Shown: positions 25,516 through 34,446, counted from the stretch's first letter. The stretch is 64,000 nucleotides of DNA from Corynebacterium caspium DSM 44850 (GCF_030440555.1 NZ_CP047118.1:62001-126000); one strand, 5' to 3'. The notes: generated by a model from the sequence alone, not told the origin. Numbers and translations are program-made.

Positions 25516-26414
25516 CGTTCAAAATGTTCTTTACGGCCTAGTTGCTGCAATTTAAACCATTCCCAAAATCCGCGAGGATCGCGACGTTGTACCAGGAAGA
25601 ACCATCCAAAGCGGGCATATTCTTGCGGTAAGAGCCGGCGCATTCCGGGTTGATTCATCAGGTAGCCGCGGTTGCGATACGTAAAGAAGCGCTTAGCGGG
25701 GGCATCGGGATATTGGGTGTGCATACGTCCACCCAGGATCGGTTTAAATTCGGAGGCCCCATCGGGGTGCAGATAAGCAGTGGTGAGGGCGGTGCCAAAT
25801 TTTAGGCCGGAGCGCCCAAGGCGACGGTGATATTCGACTTCATCGCCGCGAATAAAGAGCTGATAATCTGGTACCCCAATGCGTTCCATTGCGCGGGCAC
25901 TAATGAGCGCTCCATTAAAGAGGCTGGCAATACCGGGGAGGAATTCGCCGGTTAGTTCCCGGCGCTGGCGTTTCCACTGGAAGCCTTGGCGCAAGGGGAA
26001 AGCCAAAGTTTCTGGATCAGAAATATTGGCCACTACCGGGCTGATCTCTTCTAGATCATATTGCCGAGCTAAATCAATTAGGGTTTCTAGCACGTATTCA
26101 TCTGCGGGGCGCCCGTCATCGTCGGCACACCATACGGCATCTACTCCAAGGGCTAGGGCAGTGAGGAAACCATAGGCAAAACCGCCGCCGCCGCCAAGGT
26201 TAGTGCGACTAGGTAGGTAGATCCCTGTTTCCGGGGCAATCTCTGCTACTAGATCAGCAACTGCCTGGTCAGGACCATTATCGACGACAATAATATGGCT
26301 TAGCGGGTAGCTTTGGCGGGCTACTATTTCTAGCGAGGCGCGTAATAATTCCACTCGTTTATGGGTAACAATTACGGCCGCAATTACCGGATTAGGGCTA
26401 CTCAGAGAGCTCAT
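25509..26414 (-). CDS. glfT1: Galactofuranosyltransferase GlfT1
   Basis: A 301-aa GT2 enzyme that adds the first galactofuranose residues to the linker unit of arabinogalactan on the cytoplasmic side. VIVTHKR at the N-terminus, the nucleotide/metal motif CADDDGRP (about residue 97), the acceptor motif RGDEVEYHRR and a C-terminal W-rich region are typical. It follows wzt by 7 bp in the wzm-wzt-glfT1 run. Confidence 0.93.
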   Translation of the reverse strand: MSSLSSPNPVIAAVIVTHKRVELLRASLEIVARQSYPLSHIIVVDNGPDQAVADLVAEIAPETGIYLPSRTNLGGGGGFAYGFLTALALGVDAVWCADDDGRPADEYVLETLIDLARQYDLEEISPVVANISDPETLAFPLRQGFQWKRQRRELTGEFLPGIASLFNGALISARAMERIGVPDYQLFIRGDEVEYHRRLGRSGLKFGTALTTAYLHPDGASEFKPILGGRMHTQYPDAPAKRFFTYRNRGYLMNQPGMRRLLPQEYARFGWFFLVQRRDPRGFWEWFKLQQLGRKEHFERP

Positions 26415-26421
26415 TATTGGA

Positions 26422-27225
26422 TTATTGGCCTTCTCTTCGGTTTAGGTCCGCAATGAGCCGGCGGACGTGATTGCCAGCATCGGGGCCTTCATAAGCTTCG
26501 ACGACTTCATCTACTAGGCCAGCTTGGCGGATTTCCCCGTGATCGATCCAGAGGGCGGTATTGCAAAGCTGGGCTAAGAAATCATTGGAGTGGGAGGCAA
26601 AAACAAGGATGCCAGAGCGGCTGACTAGTTCTTGTAAGCGTTTGCGGGCTTTGCTCATAAAGGCGGCATCTACTGCGCCAATACCTTCATCTAGTAGCAA
26701 TATTTCTGGCTCAATAGAGGTAACTACCCCGAGGGCTAAGCGCACTCGCATACCGGTGGAATAGGTGCGCAGGGGCATATTTAGGTATTCGCCAAGTTCT
26801 GAAAATTCGGCAATATCATCAATGCGTTTGCGCATGGCGCGCCGGGTTTGGCCCAGGAAGAGCCCGCGAATAATGATGTTTTCGTAGCCAGAGATCTCTG
26901 GATCCATGCCTACTCCGAGGTCAAAAACTGGGGCGATGCGTCCACTTACGGTAGCGGAGCCGCGGGTGGGTTCATAGATGCCAGATAGCAGGCGCAATAG
27001 GGTGGATTTACCGGCCCCGTTATGTCCTACTAGGCCTACTCTATCGCCTTCGCGTAGGTGGAGATTAATATTTTTTAAGGCTTCAACTACTACCGTATTC
27101 GAGGCATTGCGCCCGATTACCCCGCCGGCAGCTCCTAAAAATGCTTTCTTCATGGAGCGAGATTTAGCGTCGAAAATAGGGAAATCTACGCAGGCATTAT
27201 GGGTGTCAATAAATACATTGGACAT
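26422..27225 (-). CDS. wzt: ABC transporter ATPase Wzt (galactan export)
   Basis: A 267-aa ATP-binding subunit. Walker A GHNGAGKST, signature YSTGMRVRL, Walker B ILLLDEGIGAVD and switch His in ASHSND are intact. It lacks the carbohydrate-binding C-terminal extension of some O-antigen Wzt proteins, like the mycobacterial Rv3781. It pairs with Wzm next door to flip lipid-linked galactan. AGGAG precedes the ATG; 9 bp from wzm. Confidence 0.93.
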   Translation of the reverse strand: MSNVFIDTHNACVDFPIFDAKSRSMKKAFLGAAGGVIGRNASNTVVVEALKNINLHLREGDRVGLVGHNGAGKSTLLRLLSGIYEPTRGSATVSGRIAPVFDLGVGMDPEISGYENIIIRGLFLGQTRRAMRKRIDDIAEFSELGEYLNMPLRTYSTGMRVRLALGVVTSIEPEILLLDEGIGAVDAAFMSKARKRLQELVSRSGILVFASHSNDFLAQLCNTALWIDHGEIRQAGLVDEVVEAYEGPDAGNHVRRLIADLNRREGQ

Positions 27226-27234
27226 TTTGGTCTC

Positions 27235-28137
27235 CTAAACCCAGTAGCTCACGCGGAAGCGCCATTGTTTCATAGCCATTAGGGCTAAGAGCAGTCCGAC
27301 GACGGTGCAGCCACCTACTACCCACCAAGATAAAGCTTCTATCGGCTGTCCGATCATGGGGGCGCGCACAATCTCTAAATAGTGATAAAGAGGATTGAGT
27401 TGGGCTAAATGTGCTCTTCCTCCCATATCGCGGGTGTTGTCTTGCAAAGTGGATGTCATCCACACAATGGGGGTGACGTAGAAGAGTAATTGGACCCCAG
27501 CTTCTAAAAGCGGGGAAACATCGCGATATCGGGTGGCAATAATGCCAAAAAATAGCACTACCCAAACCCCATTAATGATAAGTAATGCCAGCGCAGGGAC
27601 CATTAATAGGAGTGACCAACTTAGGTTTGCGGGGAAAATCAGCATCAAAATTATCCAGATAACTAGGTTATGGATTAAAAATAGTGCCTGTTTCCAAACT
27701 AAACGATAAGCGTGGATAGAAATAGCGGCGGGTAATTGTTTAATTAAACCTTCATTATCAATGAAGATATCCGCCCCTTCGCGGATACAACCCGAAATAA
27801 ATGTCCACATAATTAAGCCCACAGTTACGTGCGGCAGAAAAACATCTAAAGGCACCTTGAACAGCACGGAGTACAACAAACCCAGCGCTAAAGCCATTAC
27901 TCCAGTGGCAATAGTTATCCATAAAGGGCCTAATACGCTGCGTCGGTAACGCTGTTTAATATCTTGCCAACCAAGCTGTAACCACAGTTGATGTTGGGTG
28001 AATCCGCGCACCAAATCCTGCCAAGCAGCACCAAAGGTAGTGGAGCGCGAAGGCGGAATATGATCCCCTGGAGGTGAGGTCATACGGGCTACATCTGCAC
28101 GCAATTTCTCTGTCTGGCTGTTATTGTATTCCTGCAC
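27235..28137 (-). CDS. wzm: ABC transporter permease Wzm (galactan export)
   Basis: A 300-aa ABC-2 permease with six membrane helices from about residue 65 and the inward helix HQLWLQLGWQDIKQRYRRS before the first. It forms the channel for lipid-linked galactan with Wzt. GTG start: TAGGCT lies 7 nt before it, so the operon wzm-wzt-glfT1 starts with a leaderless mRNA. Divergent to the class V aminotransferase gene. Confidence 0.92.
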   Translation of the reverse strand: MQEYNNSQTEKLRADVARMTSPPGDHIPPSRSTTFGAAWQDLVRGFTQHQLWLQLGWQDIKQRYRRSVLGPLWITIATGVMALALGLLYSVLFKVPLDVFLPHVTVGLIMWTFISGCIREGADIFIDNEGLIKQLPAAISIHAYRLVWKQALFLIHNLVIWIILMLIFPANLSWSLLLMVPALALLIINGVWVVLFFGIIATRYRDVSPLLEAGVQLLFYVTPIVWMTSTLQDNTRDMGGRAHLAQLNPLYHYLEIVRAPMIGQPIEALSWWVVGGCTVVGLLLALMAMKQWRFRVSYWV

Positions 28138-28278
28138 CCGTTAGAGCCTAGCCGCCATTTTGGTGCTTTAGTAGTTTGCAGGCTGCGTGTTTTATACGAT
28201 GCGCACAACGGTGCATACTTACTAGGCTTGTTCTACGCACGTAGCGGGATTAGAAGCAGAAAGGGTGTCATCTGCGAA

Positions 28279-29466
28279 ATGGCAGAATATGACGTAAGTG
28301 GCGTGAGGGGTTTATACGCCAGTCTGGCTGATGCCTGGACTTACCTTAATGCGCATGAATATCCCTTAATTCCAGAAAAAGTAGCTGCTGGAGTGGCTCG
28401 CGCTTTTCGCTCCGCTACAAATCCATTGCCTTTAGAATCTAAAGTGCAAGGGGATCTCTATATAGCGGCCGCCCAGGAAGCAATTGCGGATTTTGTGGGC
28501 ACTAATTCAGCTTCTTGTGTGCTTATTGGTCCTAGTTTAGATGTGCTTTATCGGGACCTTATGCGCGCTATGCGCCCCCTTTTCCGTTATGGTGGCGGCG
28601 CTGTTTTAAGTAGCTTTAACGATGCCCGCCTAAATGAAGTTATTTCCGATACTGTAAAAGATATTCGGTGGGCTTATCCGGACCTCGGTACGGGGGAATT
28701 GCCGGCGGAACAATTTGACACTTTGGTAGATGGCACCACGCGGCTAGTTTCTATCGCCGCAGCGCATCCGCTAATTGGCAATATTGCGCCGGTGGCAGAA
28801 ATTGTGGAGATCTCGCGGGATCGTACGCGCGGTTGGGTGCTAGTAGATGCCTCTGCTTATGCCCCGTACTGCTTAGTGGATTTCGACGCCTGGGACGCCG
28901 ATATTTTGGCCATAGACCTGCAAAAATTGGGGGGACCACAGCTTGCCGCTTTAGTTTTCCGTGATGCCAGCATGCTTAAACGCTTGGATCGCACCCAATT
29001 TGCTACCCCAATTTCAGCTGGTCTAGCCGGAGGGATTCCGCGCCTAGTGGAGCATTTCGCGACACTCGTGCCTGAGCATCTTCCTAATGCCACTCGACGC
29101 CAACGTTTAGAAACCTCTATTGCGGCCTTGGAGCGGTACCAAACTGCTATGGCGCGCGACCTCATCACCTTTATTGGTTCGCTGCCGGCCGTACATATTA
29201 TGGGGGCTTCTGGCGAGGTGGCTGTGGGCATGGAACGCAAACCACGTATCCCACGCATGTCTTTTGCCGTTCATGGCGTGCCCACTGAAACTGTGTACCG
29301 TCGCTTGCTAGATAACCACTTGCTATGCGCTTTGACCCCGCCAGATGCGCTGCTTAGCGAAATGGGTGCGGAGGAACTAGGCGGCACCATTACCGTAGCC
29401 CTGGGCCCTTACAGCACGGGCTACGATGTGGATCACTTAACGCGCGTGGTGGCTTCGCTGGCTTAG
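28279..29466 (+). CDS. Class V aminotransferase / cysteine-desulfurase-like protein
   Basis: A 395-aa PLP fold-type I protein, syntenic with Rv3778c beside the galactan genes of mycobacteria. Segments VDASAYAPYCLVDFDAW (PLP Asp) and AIDLQKLGGPQLAAL (Schiff-base Lys) are present, but the usual SGHKxxGPxGxG lysine motif is altered and no active Cys loop is seen. I start at ATG 28279: the best -10 (TAGGCT, 28223-28228) would place the transcript start after TTG 28228. Substrate unknown; its fixed neighbourhood suggests a cell-wall role but this is not shown. Confidence 0.78.
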   Translation: MAEYDVSGVRGLYASLADAWTYLNAHEYPLIPEKVAAGVARAFRSATNPLPLESKVQGDLYIAAAQEAIADFVGTNSASCVLIGPSLDVLYRDLMRAMRPLFRYGGGAVLSSFNDARLNEVISDTVKDIRWAYPDLGTGELPAEQFDTLVDGTTRLVSIAAAHPLIGNIAPVAEIVEISRDRTRGWVLVDASAYAPYCLVDFDAWDADILAIDLQKLGGPQLAALVFRDASMLKRLDRTQFATPISAGLAGGIPRLVEHFATLVPEHLPNATRRQRLETSIAALERYQTAMARDLITFIGSLPAVHIMGASGEVAVGMERKPRIPRMSFAVHGVPTETVYRRLLDNHLLCALTPPDALLSEMGAEELGGTITVALGPYSTGYDVDHLTRVVASLA

Positions 29467-29504
29467 GCCGTGGTGCTGGCTTCGCTGGCGGGGTGCGACG
29501 GTGG

Positions 29505-29529
29505 GCGGTGCTGGCAGGCGCAGCACCGC
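29505..29529. repeat. REP-like GC-rich hairpin, copy 2
   Basis: GCGGTGCTG (29505-29513) and CAGCACCGC (29521-29529), loop GCAGGCG, in a convergent junction (29467-29568) that also holds two GAGCCCCGCT tandem units. It has the same arms as the element at 16237-16262. Confidence 0.55.
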
Positions 29530-29568
29530 GCGAGCCCCGCTGAGCCCCGCTGAGCCGTGCCAGGCGGG

Positions 29569-30504
29569 CTAGACTTCTAGGACAAGTTTGCCGCTGACGG
29601 CGCCGTCATTAAGTAGCTGATGCGCTTTAGCAGCTTGGCTAAAGGGCAGTACTTGGGCAGCAGGGAGTTCAGAAAGCAGGGGCCACACATGCTTAATGGT
29701 TTCGGCCACTATATGGCTTTTATCGGCAATTGAGCGAGCCCTCAGGGTGGTGCCGTGGATGGAAAGCCGGCGAGGAAGTACCAGGCCCAGGTCGATTTCG
29801 GCGCGAGTTCCGCCTTGGAGGCCAATGATCACTAGTTGACCGTCGAAAGCTAAGGTTTTGAGGTTTTTTTCCAAGTATCGGGCGCCAATGATATCCAGAA
29901 TTACATCCATTTGGCCTTTTAGAAGCTCAGAAAAATCCTCTTCGCAGTAATTAATTAGAGTCTGGGCCCCTAATTTCTGGCAATATTCCAATTTTTCAGC
30001 GGAACCAGCGGTCACCGCAATTTCGGCTCCTAAATTTTTTGCTACTTGAATAGCCATGGTGCCAATCCCACCGGCACCTCCGTGAATAAGTAGTTTCTGC
30101 CCGGCTTGTAGCTGCGCTACCATCCCCAGATTGGACCAGACTGTGGCGGCAACTTCAATTACCCCTGCTGCCTGTACCAGCGACATTCCTGCTGGAATGG
30201 GGGCGAGCTGTCCTACCGGTACGGCGACATATTCGGCATAGGCGCCACCTGCTAGTAGGCAGCACACTTCTTCGCCCACGGTGCGATCAGTGCCATTGGC
30301 GTCCACAATTATCCCAGAGCATTCCAAACCTGGAATTTCGGTAATTCCTGGAGGCGGAGGGTAGTAGCCGGCCACTTGCGCAATATCTGCGCGGTTAACT
30401 CCGGCAGCTACTACTTTGACAAGCACTTCGCCTGGTTGTGGCTGTGGTTTGGGTATATCTTGGCTAAGGATTAGAGCCTTATTTTCAATGCGATATGCGA
30501 ACAT
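29569..30504 (-). CDS. NADPH:quinone reductase-like oxidoreductase
   Basis: A 311-aa zinc-free medium-chain dehydrogenase (quinone oxidoreductase subgroup, Rv3777-like). GroES-like part to about 120 with AAGVNRADIAQVAGYYPPPP, Rossmann loop HGGAGGIGTMAIQ (about 140-152) and a C-terminal GKLVLEV end. Start at ATG 30504: TACTCT ends 7 nt before it. An in-frame extension to 30690 would run antisense through the tRNA-Ser gene and is not used. Confidence 0.9.
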   Translation of the reverse strand: MFAYRIENKALILSQDIPKPQPQPGEVLVKVVAAGVNRADIAQVAGYYPPPPGITEIPGLECSGIIVDANGTDRTVGEEVCCLLAGGAYAEYVAVPVGQLAPIPAGMSLVQAAGVIEVAATVWSNLGMVAQLQAGQKLLIHGGAGGIGTMAIQVAKNLGAEIAVTAGSAEKLEYCQKLGAQTLINYCEEDFSELLKGQMDVILDIIGARYLEKNLKTLAFDGQLVIIGLQGGTRAEIDLGLVLPRRLSIHGTTLRARSIADKSHIVAETIKHVWPLLSELPAAQVLPFSQAAKAHQLLNDGAVSGKLVLEV

Positions 30505-30595
30505 GGCTCCCAGAGTAAAGGTTTTCCAGATTTTGGGGTATGATGATGAGCCGTTGCCGCGTTGATTTGGAAAAATTGACGAGAGCAGCAATTTT

Positions 30596-30680
30596 GGAGA
30601 CGTGACAGAGCGGCCGAATGTACTGGTCTTGAAAACCAGCGATGGGAAACCATCCGAGGGTTCAAATCCCTCCGTCTCCG
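30596..30680 (+). tRNA. tRNA-Ser (anticodon UGA)
   Basis: 85 nt with acceptor pairs GGAGACG/CGTCTCC, long variable arm and anticodon loop CTTGAAA (TGA). The 3' CCA is not encoded. Direct repeats of an integrase-arm type occur about 105 bp downstream. Confidence 0.95.
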
Positions 30681-31063
30681 CAGCTAGCATTTCCCCTGGT
30701 GAATATTCACTAGGGGTTTTGTTGTATCTGGGTTGGTTTGGTTAAAAGCAAGTTTCTAAGTTGCCAAAATCTTAAAAAAATTGAATTTCGGACACTTTTC
30801 GGACACCGTGGGGATAGGTATCTGCGCGCGGAAGGAAGCGACCTAGAGTTTTATTTATTGTTATATCGATTTCCTTTCACTTTTGAATTCTGGCAATTTT
30901 GCAGCATCTTGCCGCAACGCTGTTTCCGCCCGTAATCTGGTTCGAGGTATTGAAAAACTGGGATTTGGCCAATATTTATAGGGTGGACTCAGTATTATGT
31001 GTGAGATTCCGTATGTTCTCCGTAATTCTAAAAAATCATTAATCCCAATCGGGTGATCTAATT
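30681..31063. other. AT-rich non-coding stretch after tRNA-Ser
   Basis: No gene is supported here. TTTCGGACAC occurs at 30786-30795 and again at 30797-30806 (11-bp period). The rest has many stops in all frames and low GC, unlike the neighbours; it looks like the decayed end of an inserted element. Confidence 0.5.
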
Positions 31064-31222
31064 TTACTCTGAAAGTATATTGAAAAGTATAATGATGGGA
31101 ATAAGTGCGGTAAATTGGAAAACAAGTGGTGAACTCGCGCGCAGTGCAAATGTTCCAGCTGTACACGCTGCACAAAATATACAAATAACTGCACCGAATA
31201 TCTTAGTTGTGGGTTTTGACAT
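31064..31222 (-). CDS. Small two-helix membrane protein (52 aa)
   Basis: Encodes 52 residues, starting MSKPTTKIFG at ATG 31222-31220, with GTGGAGC 5-6 nt upstream as a good ribosome site. Two hydrophobic helices: about 8-28 (IFGAVICIFCAACTAGTFAL) and 33-50 (LVFQFTALIPIIILFNIL). It lies just downstream of a broken membrane gene on the same strand. Not recognised; small toxin, immunity or accessory membrane peptide are open possibilities. Confidence 0.5.
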   Translation of the reverse strand: MSKPTTKIFGAVICIFCAACTAGTFALRASSPLVFQFTALIPIIILFNILSE

Positions 31223-31321
31223 TTTAGCTCCACTTTTAAAAAATCTAATGCCTTTAAATGCTTTTAATAGTGATAATCTTGGTTATTTTGATTATGTTTA
31301 AATGGGGCTTACTCATACGGT

Positions 31322-31889
31322 TCATAGGAGCAAAAATAAAAGTGATAACCAGGCTATACCATAAACCAAGTTAATTAATGTTTGGATCATATTTGACAAA
31401 AGTGTTTGGCTATTGGATCCTGCGTACGTAGAGGTGATAGAGCTGCGTTTACGTATTGAAGCGATTAAAAGCATCACGGCAAATACTCCAAAAGATATCG
31501 ATGCCAATATCTAGATATGTTCTGCGGTACGAATAATGACCGTTAAGCAGGGTAGCCAAAGAAGATATAAATAATAGCAATGCGGCCAAGCCCTGTGGAA
31601 AGTGCCAGTTTTCAGGTTTGTAGAAGCACCGCAAGAGAAAACCGAGAGCAAGGCCCGTACACAAATTTGTAATTAAAAAAGCAATACCTTTATATAAGAT
31701 TGAAGATGAAAGTGTATCAATTATAACATTAGGTTCATATTCTATATATGAAATTATTTAGATAAAAAGAACCTTCATAGGGCTATAAAAGAAAAACATT
31801 CCTACCAGAAAAGTTAGAAAAATATACTGGCGCCCTGGCCGTAATGCAGTGTTTGTTTTCCCAATACGAAATATTAGGTATTTGTACAC
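31322..31889 (-). pseudogene. Broken multi-pass membrane protein gene
   Basis: Reading from GTG 31889 (MYKYLIFRIG) gives a membrane helix QYIFLTFLVGMFFFY, then an in-frame TAA at 31760-31758, after which the same frame continues with helices around ILYKGIAFLITNLCTG and GLAALLLFISSLATLL; a one-base shift near 31507 then leads to SFGVFAVMLLIASIRK and LINLVYGIAWLSLLFLLL before the stop at 31322. Hydrophobicity continues across both lesions, so this was probably one protein of about 190 residues with five helices. Family unknown. Low GC suggests transfer. Confidence 0.5.
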
Positions 31890-31942
31890 CCTTATTTAGG
31901 GGTGCATTGCTCTGGTTGATACACGCAGGATGGGGGGAATTC

Positions 31943-31970
31943 TAGAGAAATACCTGCGGGTATTTCTCTA
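31943..31970 (-). terminator. Hairpin downstream of pat
   Basis: Perfect 12-bp stem TAGAGAAATACC / GGTATTTCTCTA with a 4-nt loop, 18 bp after the pat stop on the minus strand; weak U tail. Confidence 0.65.
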
Positions 31971-31987
31971 ATATAAATCCCCAAATT

Positions 31988-33040
31988 TTAGGAATGTTTC
32001 GCGTTAATGGTTTCCCATGCGCCTAATAAGGCATCAGTTTCGGCAGAATCGGTAATCGTAATGCGCAGGCCTTCGGGGAAAGCGCGCACAATAATGCCCT
32101 GAGCCGCAAAGTCTGCAGCCAGTCGAGTAGGAAAGTCTGGATCATTAGCGGGGGTGGGGAGCCAAATAAAATTAGTCTCCGAGCTATCAGCACCTAGCGC
32201 TTTTGCAGCTCTTTCCCGCTGGCTAACCGTGATATCTAAGCGCTCTTGTAATTCTTCGCGTGCTTGTAGGCTGGCAATAGCCCCAGCTTGAGCCATGCGG
32301 TTTGCTTGGAAGGGCACCCCAACTGCATTAATAGCATTAATAATTTCCGGGGCAGCTAAGGCATATCCTAAACGTGCCCCAGCTAAACTATATGCCTTAG
32401 AGAATGTCCGTAATACCACTAAATTGGGGTATTTATGCAGTTCTGTCACTGCATCGGGAAGCTCAGGATTACGGTTATATTCGATATAAGCTTCATCCAA
32501 AGCCACGATGATATCGGCAGGCACTTGTTGCATAAAATCAGTAAATTCTGCTGCCGTAAATACCTTGCCGGTGGGATTGTTTGGATTACATAAAAATATT
32601 AAAGAAGTTTGGGGGTTAATAGCAGCAGCCATGGCAGGTAAATCGTGGCCACCGTTATTGTTTAGAGCGATAGGGCGCGAGATGGCCCCAGCCACTTGCA
32701 CAAATATGGGGTAGGCCTCGAAGCTGCGCCACGGGAAAATCACCTCTGAAGTGGCGGTGCACGTGGCAGTTACTAGTTGTTGGCACAGCGCTGCAGAACC
32801 TGCACCCACAGTTATATACGAGGGGGATAATCCCAGGTATTTGCCTATTTCATGCCGTAGATCTAAGGCCGCCATATCTGGGTAGCGGTGGGCTAAGGTG
32901 GCCTGTTCCTGCATGGCTTTAATAGCACTGGGAAGCGGTGGTTGCGTGGTTTCATTCGAGGAAAGCTTGATAGCTGTTGCCGCTGCGGGTTTACCGGGTT
33001 TGTACTGCGGTATTTGGGCGAGGTCTGGACGAATCTTCAT
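31988..33040 (-). CDS. pat: Aromatic/histidinol-phosphate type aminotransferase
   Basis: A 350-aa PLP enzyme of the HisC2/Pat group, which transaminates aromatic keto acids in Phe/Tyr synthesis. Key parts: SSNETTQPPLPSAI near the N-terminus, GAGSAALCQQL, NPNNPTGKVF (PLP-binding Asn), ALDEAYIEY (Asp/Tyr) and the lysine motif RTFSKAYSLAGARLGYA; a late RITI with Arg binds the substrate carboxylate. Start ATG 33040 with TACGAT 8 nt before it (leaderless). tyrA lies 6 kb away, in line with an aromatic amino acid role. Confidence 0.88.
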   Translation of the reverse strand: MKIRPDLAQIPQYKPGKPAAATAIKLSSNETTQPPLPSAIKAMQEQATLAHRYPDMAALDLRHEIGKYLGLSPSYITVGAGSAALCQQLVTATCTATSEVIFPWRSFEAYPIFVQVAGAISRPIALNNNGGHDLPAMAAAINPQTSLIFLCNPNNPTGKVFTAAEFTDFMQQVPADIIVALDEAYIEYNRNPELPDAVTELHKYPNLVVLRTFSKAYSLAGARLGYALAAPEIINAINAVGVPFQANRMAQAGAIASLQAREELQERLDITVSQRERAAKALGADSSETNFIWLPTPANDPDFPTRLAADFAAQGIIVRAFPEGLRITITDSAETDALLGAWETINAKHS

Positions 33041-33119
33041 GCTGATCCATCGTAGTCCAGAAGTTACACTCCAGGATAACAAAATTACTTAATGTCCAAT
33101 TGAATGCTAGGCTGAGGAC

Positions 33120-34100
33120 ATGTTAAAGATCAAGCTCACTGCCGGTATTTGCGCGGCGGCTTTTGTCCTAACCGCTTGTGGTGGCACAAATTCTGCTACC
33201 GAAACTAAAGCTGATGGGGACTTCAAACCCATAACAATTGAAAACTGTGGCTTTGAGATGACCATCGATAAGCCCATTAGTCGCATCGCCACCTTGCGCC
33301 AGGCCGGGACCGAAAATCTATTCGCACTGGATCAGCAGGAAAAAATGATAGGAACTGGCAGTTTGCGTGATGCCGTGCTGCCGAAGTGGCAGGCAGATTA
33401 TGAGGCCATTCCAGTGCTGAGCAAGACTGTTCCCACCAATGAGCAGCTGCGCAGCGTCGACCCTGATTTCATCGTGACCACCCAGGAAGGCAGCTATACC
33501 AAGCAACTTTCGGGGACGCGCGAAGAATGGCGTGACCTCGGCGTTGCTACTTTTGTTTCCAATACTGAGTGTGGCACTCCGGAGGAAAGTGGCTTCGAGC
33601 TAATTTTCCGCGATTATGAGCAGCTAGGCAAGATGCTGGGCGCTGAAAAGGAAGCTGCGGCGCTTATTAAAGAGCAGCGTTCCATGGTGGAAAAAGGTGC
33701 GATGAAGTCCGGCAAGAAGCTGACTTTCCTTTTTGGCACCAAAGATGGCGGCCTAGTTTATGTGGATGGCAAGAAGGGTATTGCCAATGACATCGCAAAT
33801 ATCACCGGAAGTGTAAATGCTTTTGGCAACCTGCCAGAAACTCGTAATGAGATCAGCATGGAAGCATTTGCCGATGCAGACCCTGATTATATTGTCATTG
33901 CCGACCTCTCCGGACGCGGTCTACCTGGCGATACGGCAGCAGAAAAGATTGCCGTGCTAGAAAGCCACCCTGCTGCTAAGAATATGAAAGCTGTGCGGGA
34001 GAAGAAATATATTGTCATCCCCGGTGTTGGTTTGGATGCTTCAGTGCGTTCTGTAGAGCCGCTAAATATTGTGGCTGAACAGCTTAAAAAAGATGCCTAA
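33120..34100 (+). CDS. Iron-siderophore type ABC substrate-binding lipoprotein
   Basis: A 326-aa lipoprotein: signal peptide with lipobox LTAC (Cys 20), then a type III binding-protein fold (FepB/FecB group) in two lobes joined by a helix, with ISRIATLRQAGTENLFALDQ early and SVEPLNIVAEQL at the end. It should capture a ferric siderophore, haem or a similar ligand at the membrane. No permease or ATPase gene lies next to it, so it must share a transporter encoded elsewhere. TAGGCT ends 6 nt before the ATG. Confidence 0.85.
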   Translation: MLKIKLTAGICAAAFVLTACGGTNSATETKADGDFKPITIENCGFEMTIDKPISRIATLRQAGTENLFALDQQEKMIGTGSLRDAVLPKWQADYEAIPVLSKTVPTNEQLRSVDPDFIVTTQEGSYTKQLSGTREEWRDLGVATFVSNTECGTPEESGFELIFRDYEQLGKMLGAEKEAAALIKEQRSMVEKGAMKSGKKLTFLFGTKDGGLVYVDGKKGIANDIANITGSVNAFGNLPETRNEISMEAFADADPDYIVIADLSGRGLPGDTAAEKIAVLESHPAAKNMKAVREKKYIVIPGVGLDASVRSVEPLNIVAEQLKKDA

Positions 34101-34223
34101 ATAGGGGTCCTAGCTGGAGTTTTAGCATTTTCGCAGGGCTGGCTAAAAACATTGTTTGAGCATTAACTGCGGAAAGTGTATGATAAGCCAGGTCCAGCAC
34201 ATTCAATTGTGCTGGTTTGGTTT

Positions 34224-34315
34224 GGAGACGTGCCAGAGCGGCCGAATGGGGCTCACTGCTAATGAGTTGTCCTTCTAACGGAGGACCGGAGGTTCAAATC
34301 CTCTCGTCTCCGCCA
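34224..34315 (+). tRNA. tRNA-Ser (anticodon GCU)
   Basis: 92 nt including an encoded CCA; GGAGACG/CGTCTCC acceptor, anticodon loop CTGCTAA, long variable arm. One base separates it from the next tRNA. Confidence 0.95.
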
Positions 34316-34316
34316 G

Positions 34317-34389
34317 GCGCCCGTAGCTCAACGGATAGAGCATCTGACTACGGATCAGAAGGTTGGGGGTTCGAATCCCTCCGGGCGCA
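34317..34389 (+). tRNA. tRNA-Arg (anticodon ACG), copy 1
   Basis: 73 nt, acceptor GCGCCCG/CGGGCGC, anticodon loop CTACGGA; CCA not encoded. Identical in all 73 bases to the gene at 37789-37861. Confidence 0.95.
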
Positions 34390-34401
34390 CGATTGGTTTA
34401 G

Positions 34402-34446
34402 CCTCGGGTAGATCGCGTTTAATCTACTCGAGGTTTTTGTTTTATT
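34402..34446 (+). terminator. Terminator after the tRNA-Ser/tRNA-Arg pair
   Basis: CCTCGGGTAGAT / ATCTACTCGAGG stem (one mismatch) followed by TTTTTGTTTT. Confidence 0.8.

Noticed and set aside
30505..30690. N-terminal extension of the quinone reductase frame
   Set aside because: It is the antisense of tRNA-Ser(UGA) and lies upstream of the predicted leaderless start.
30738..31301. Several overlapping short frames on both strands after tRNA-Ser
   Set aside because: Except for the 52-aa minus-strand gene they lack ribosome sites or protein-like composition and are shadows in AT-rich DNA.
33103..33121. DtxR-like box (CTAGGCTGAGG) before the siderophore-binding gene
   Set aside because: Only about 10 of 19 consensus positions match, and the TAGGCT inside it is better explained as the -10 box, 6 nt from the ATG.
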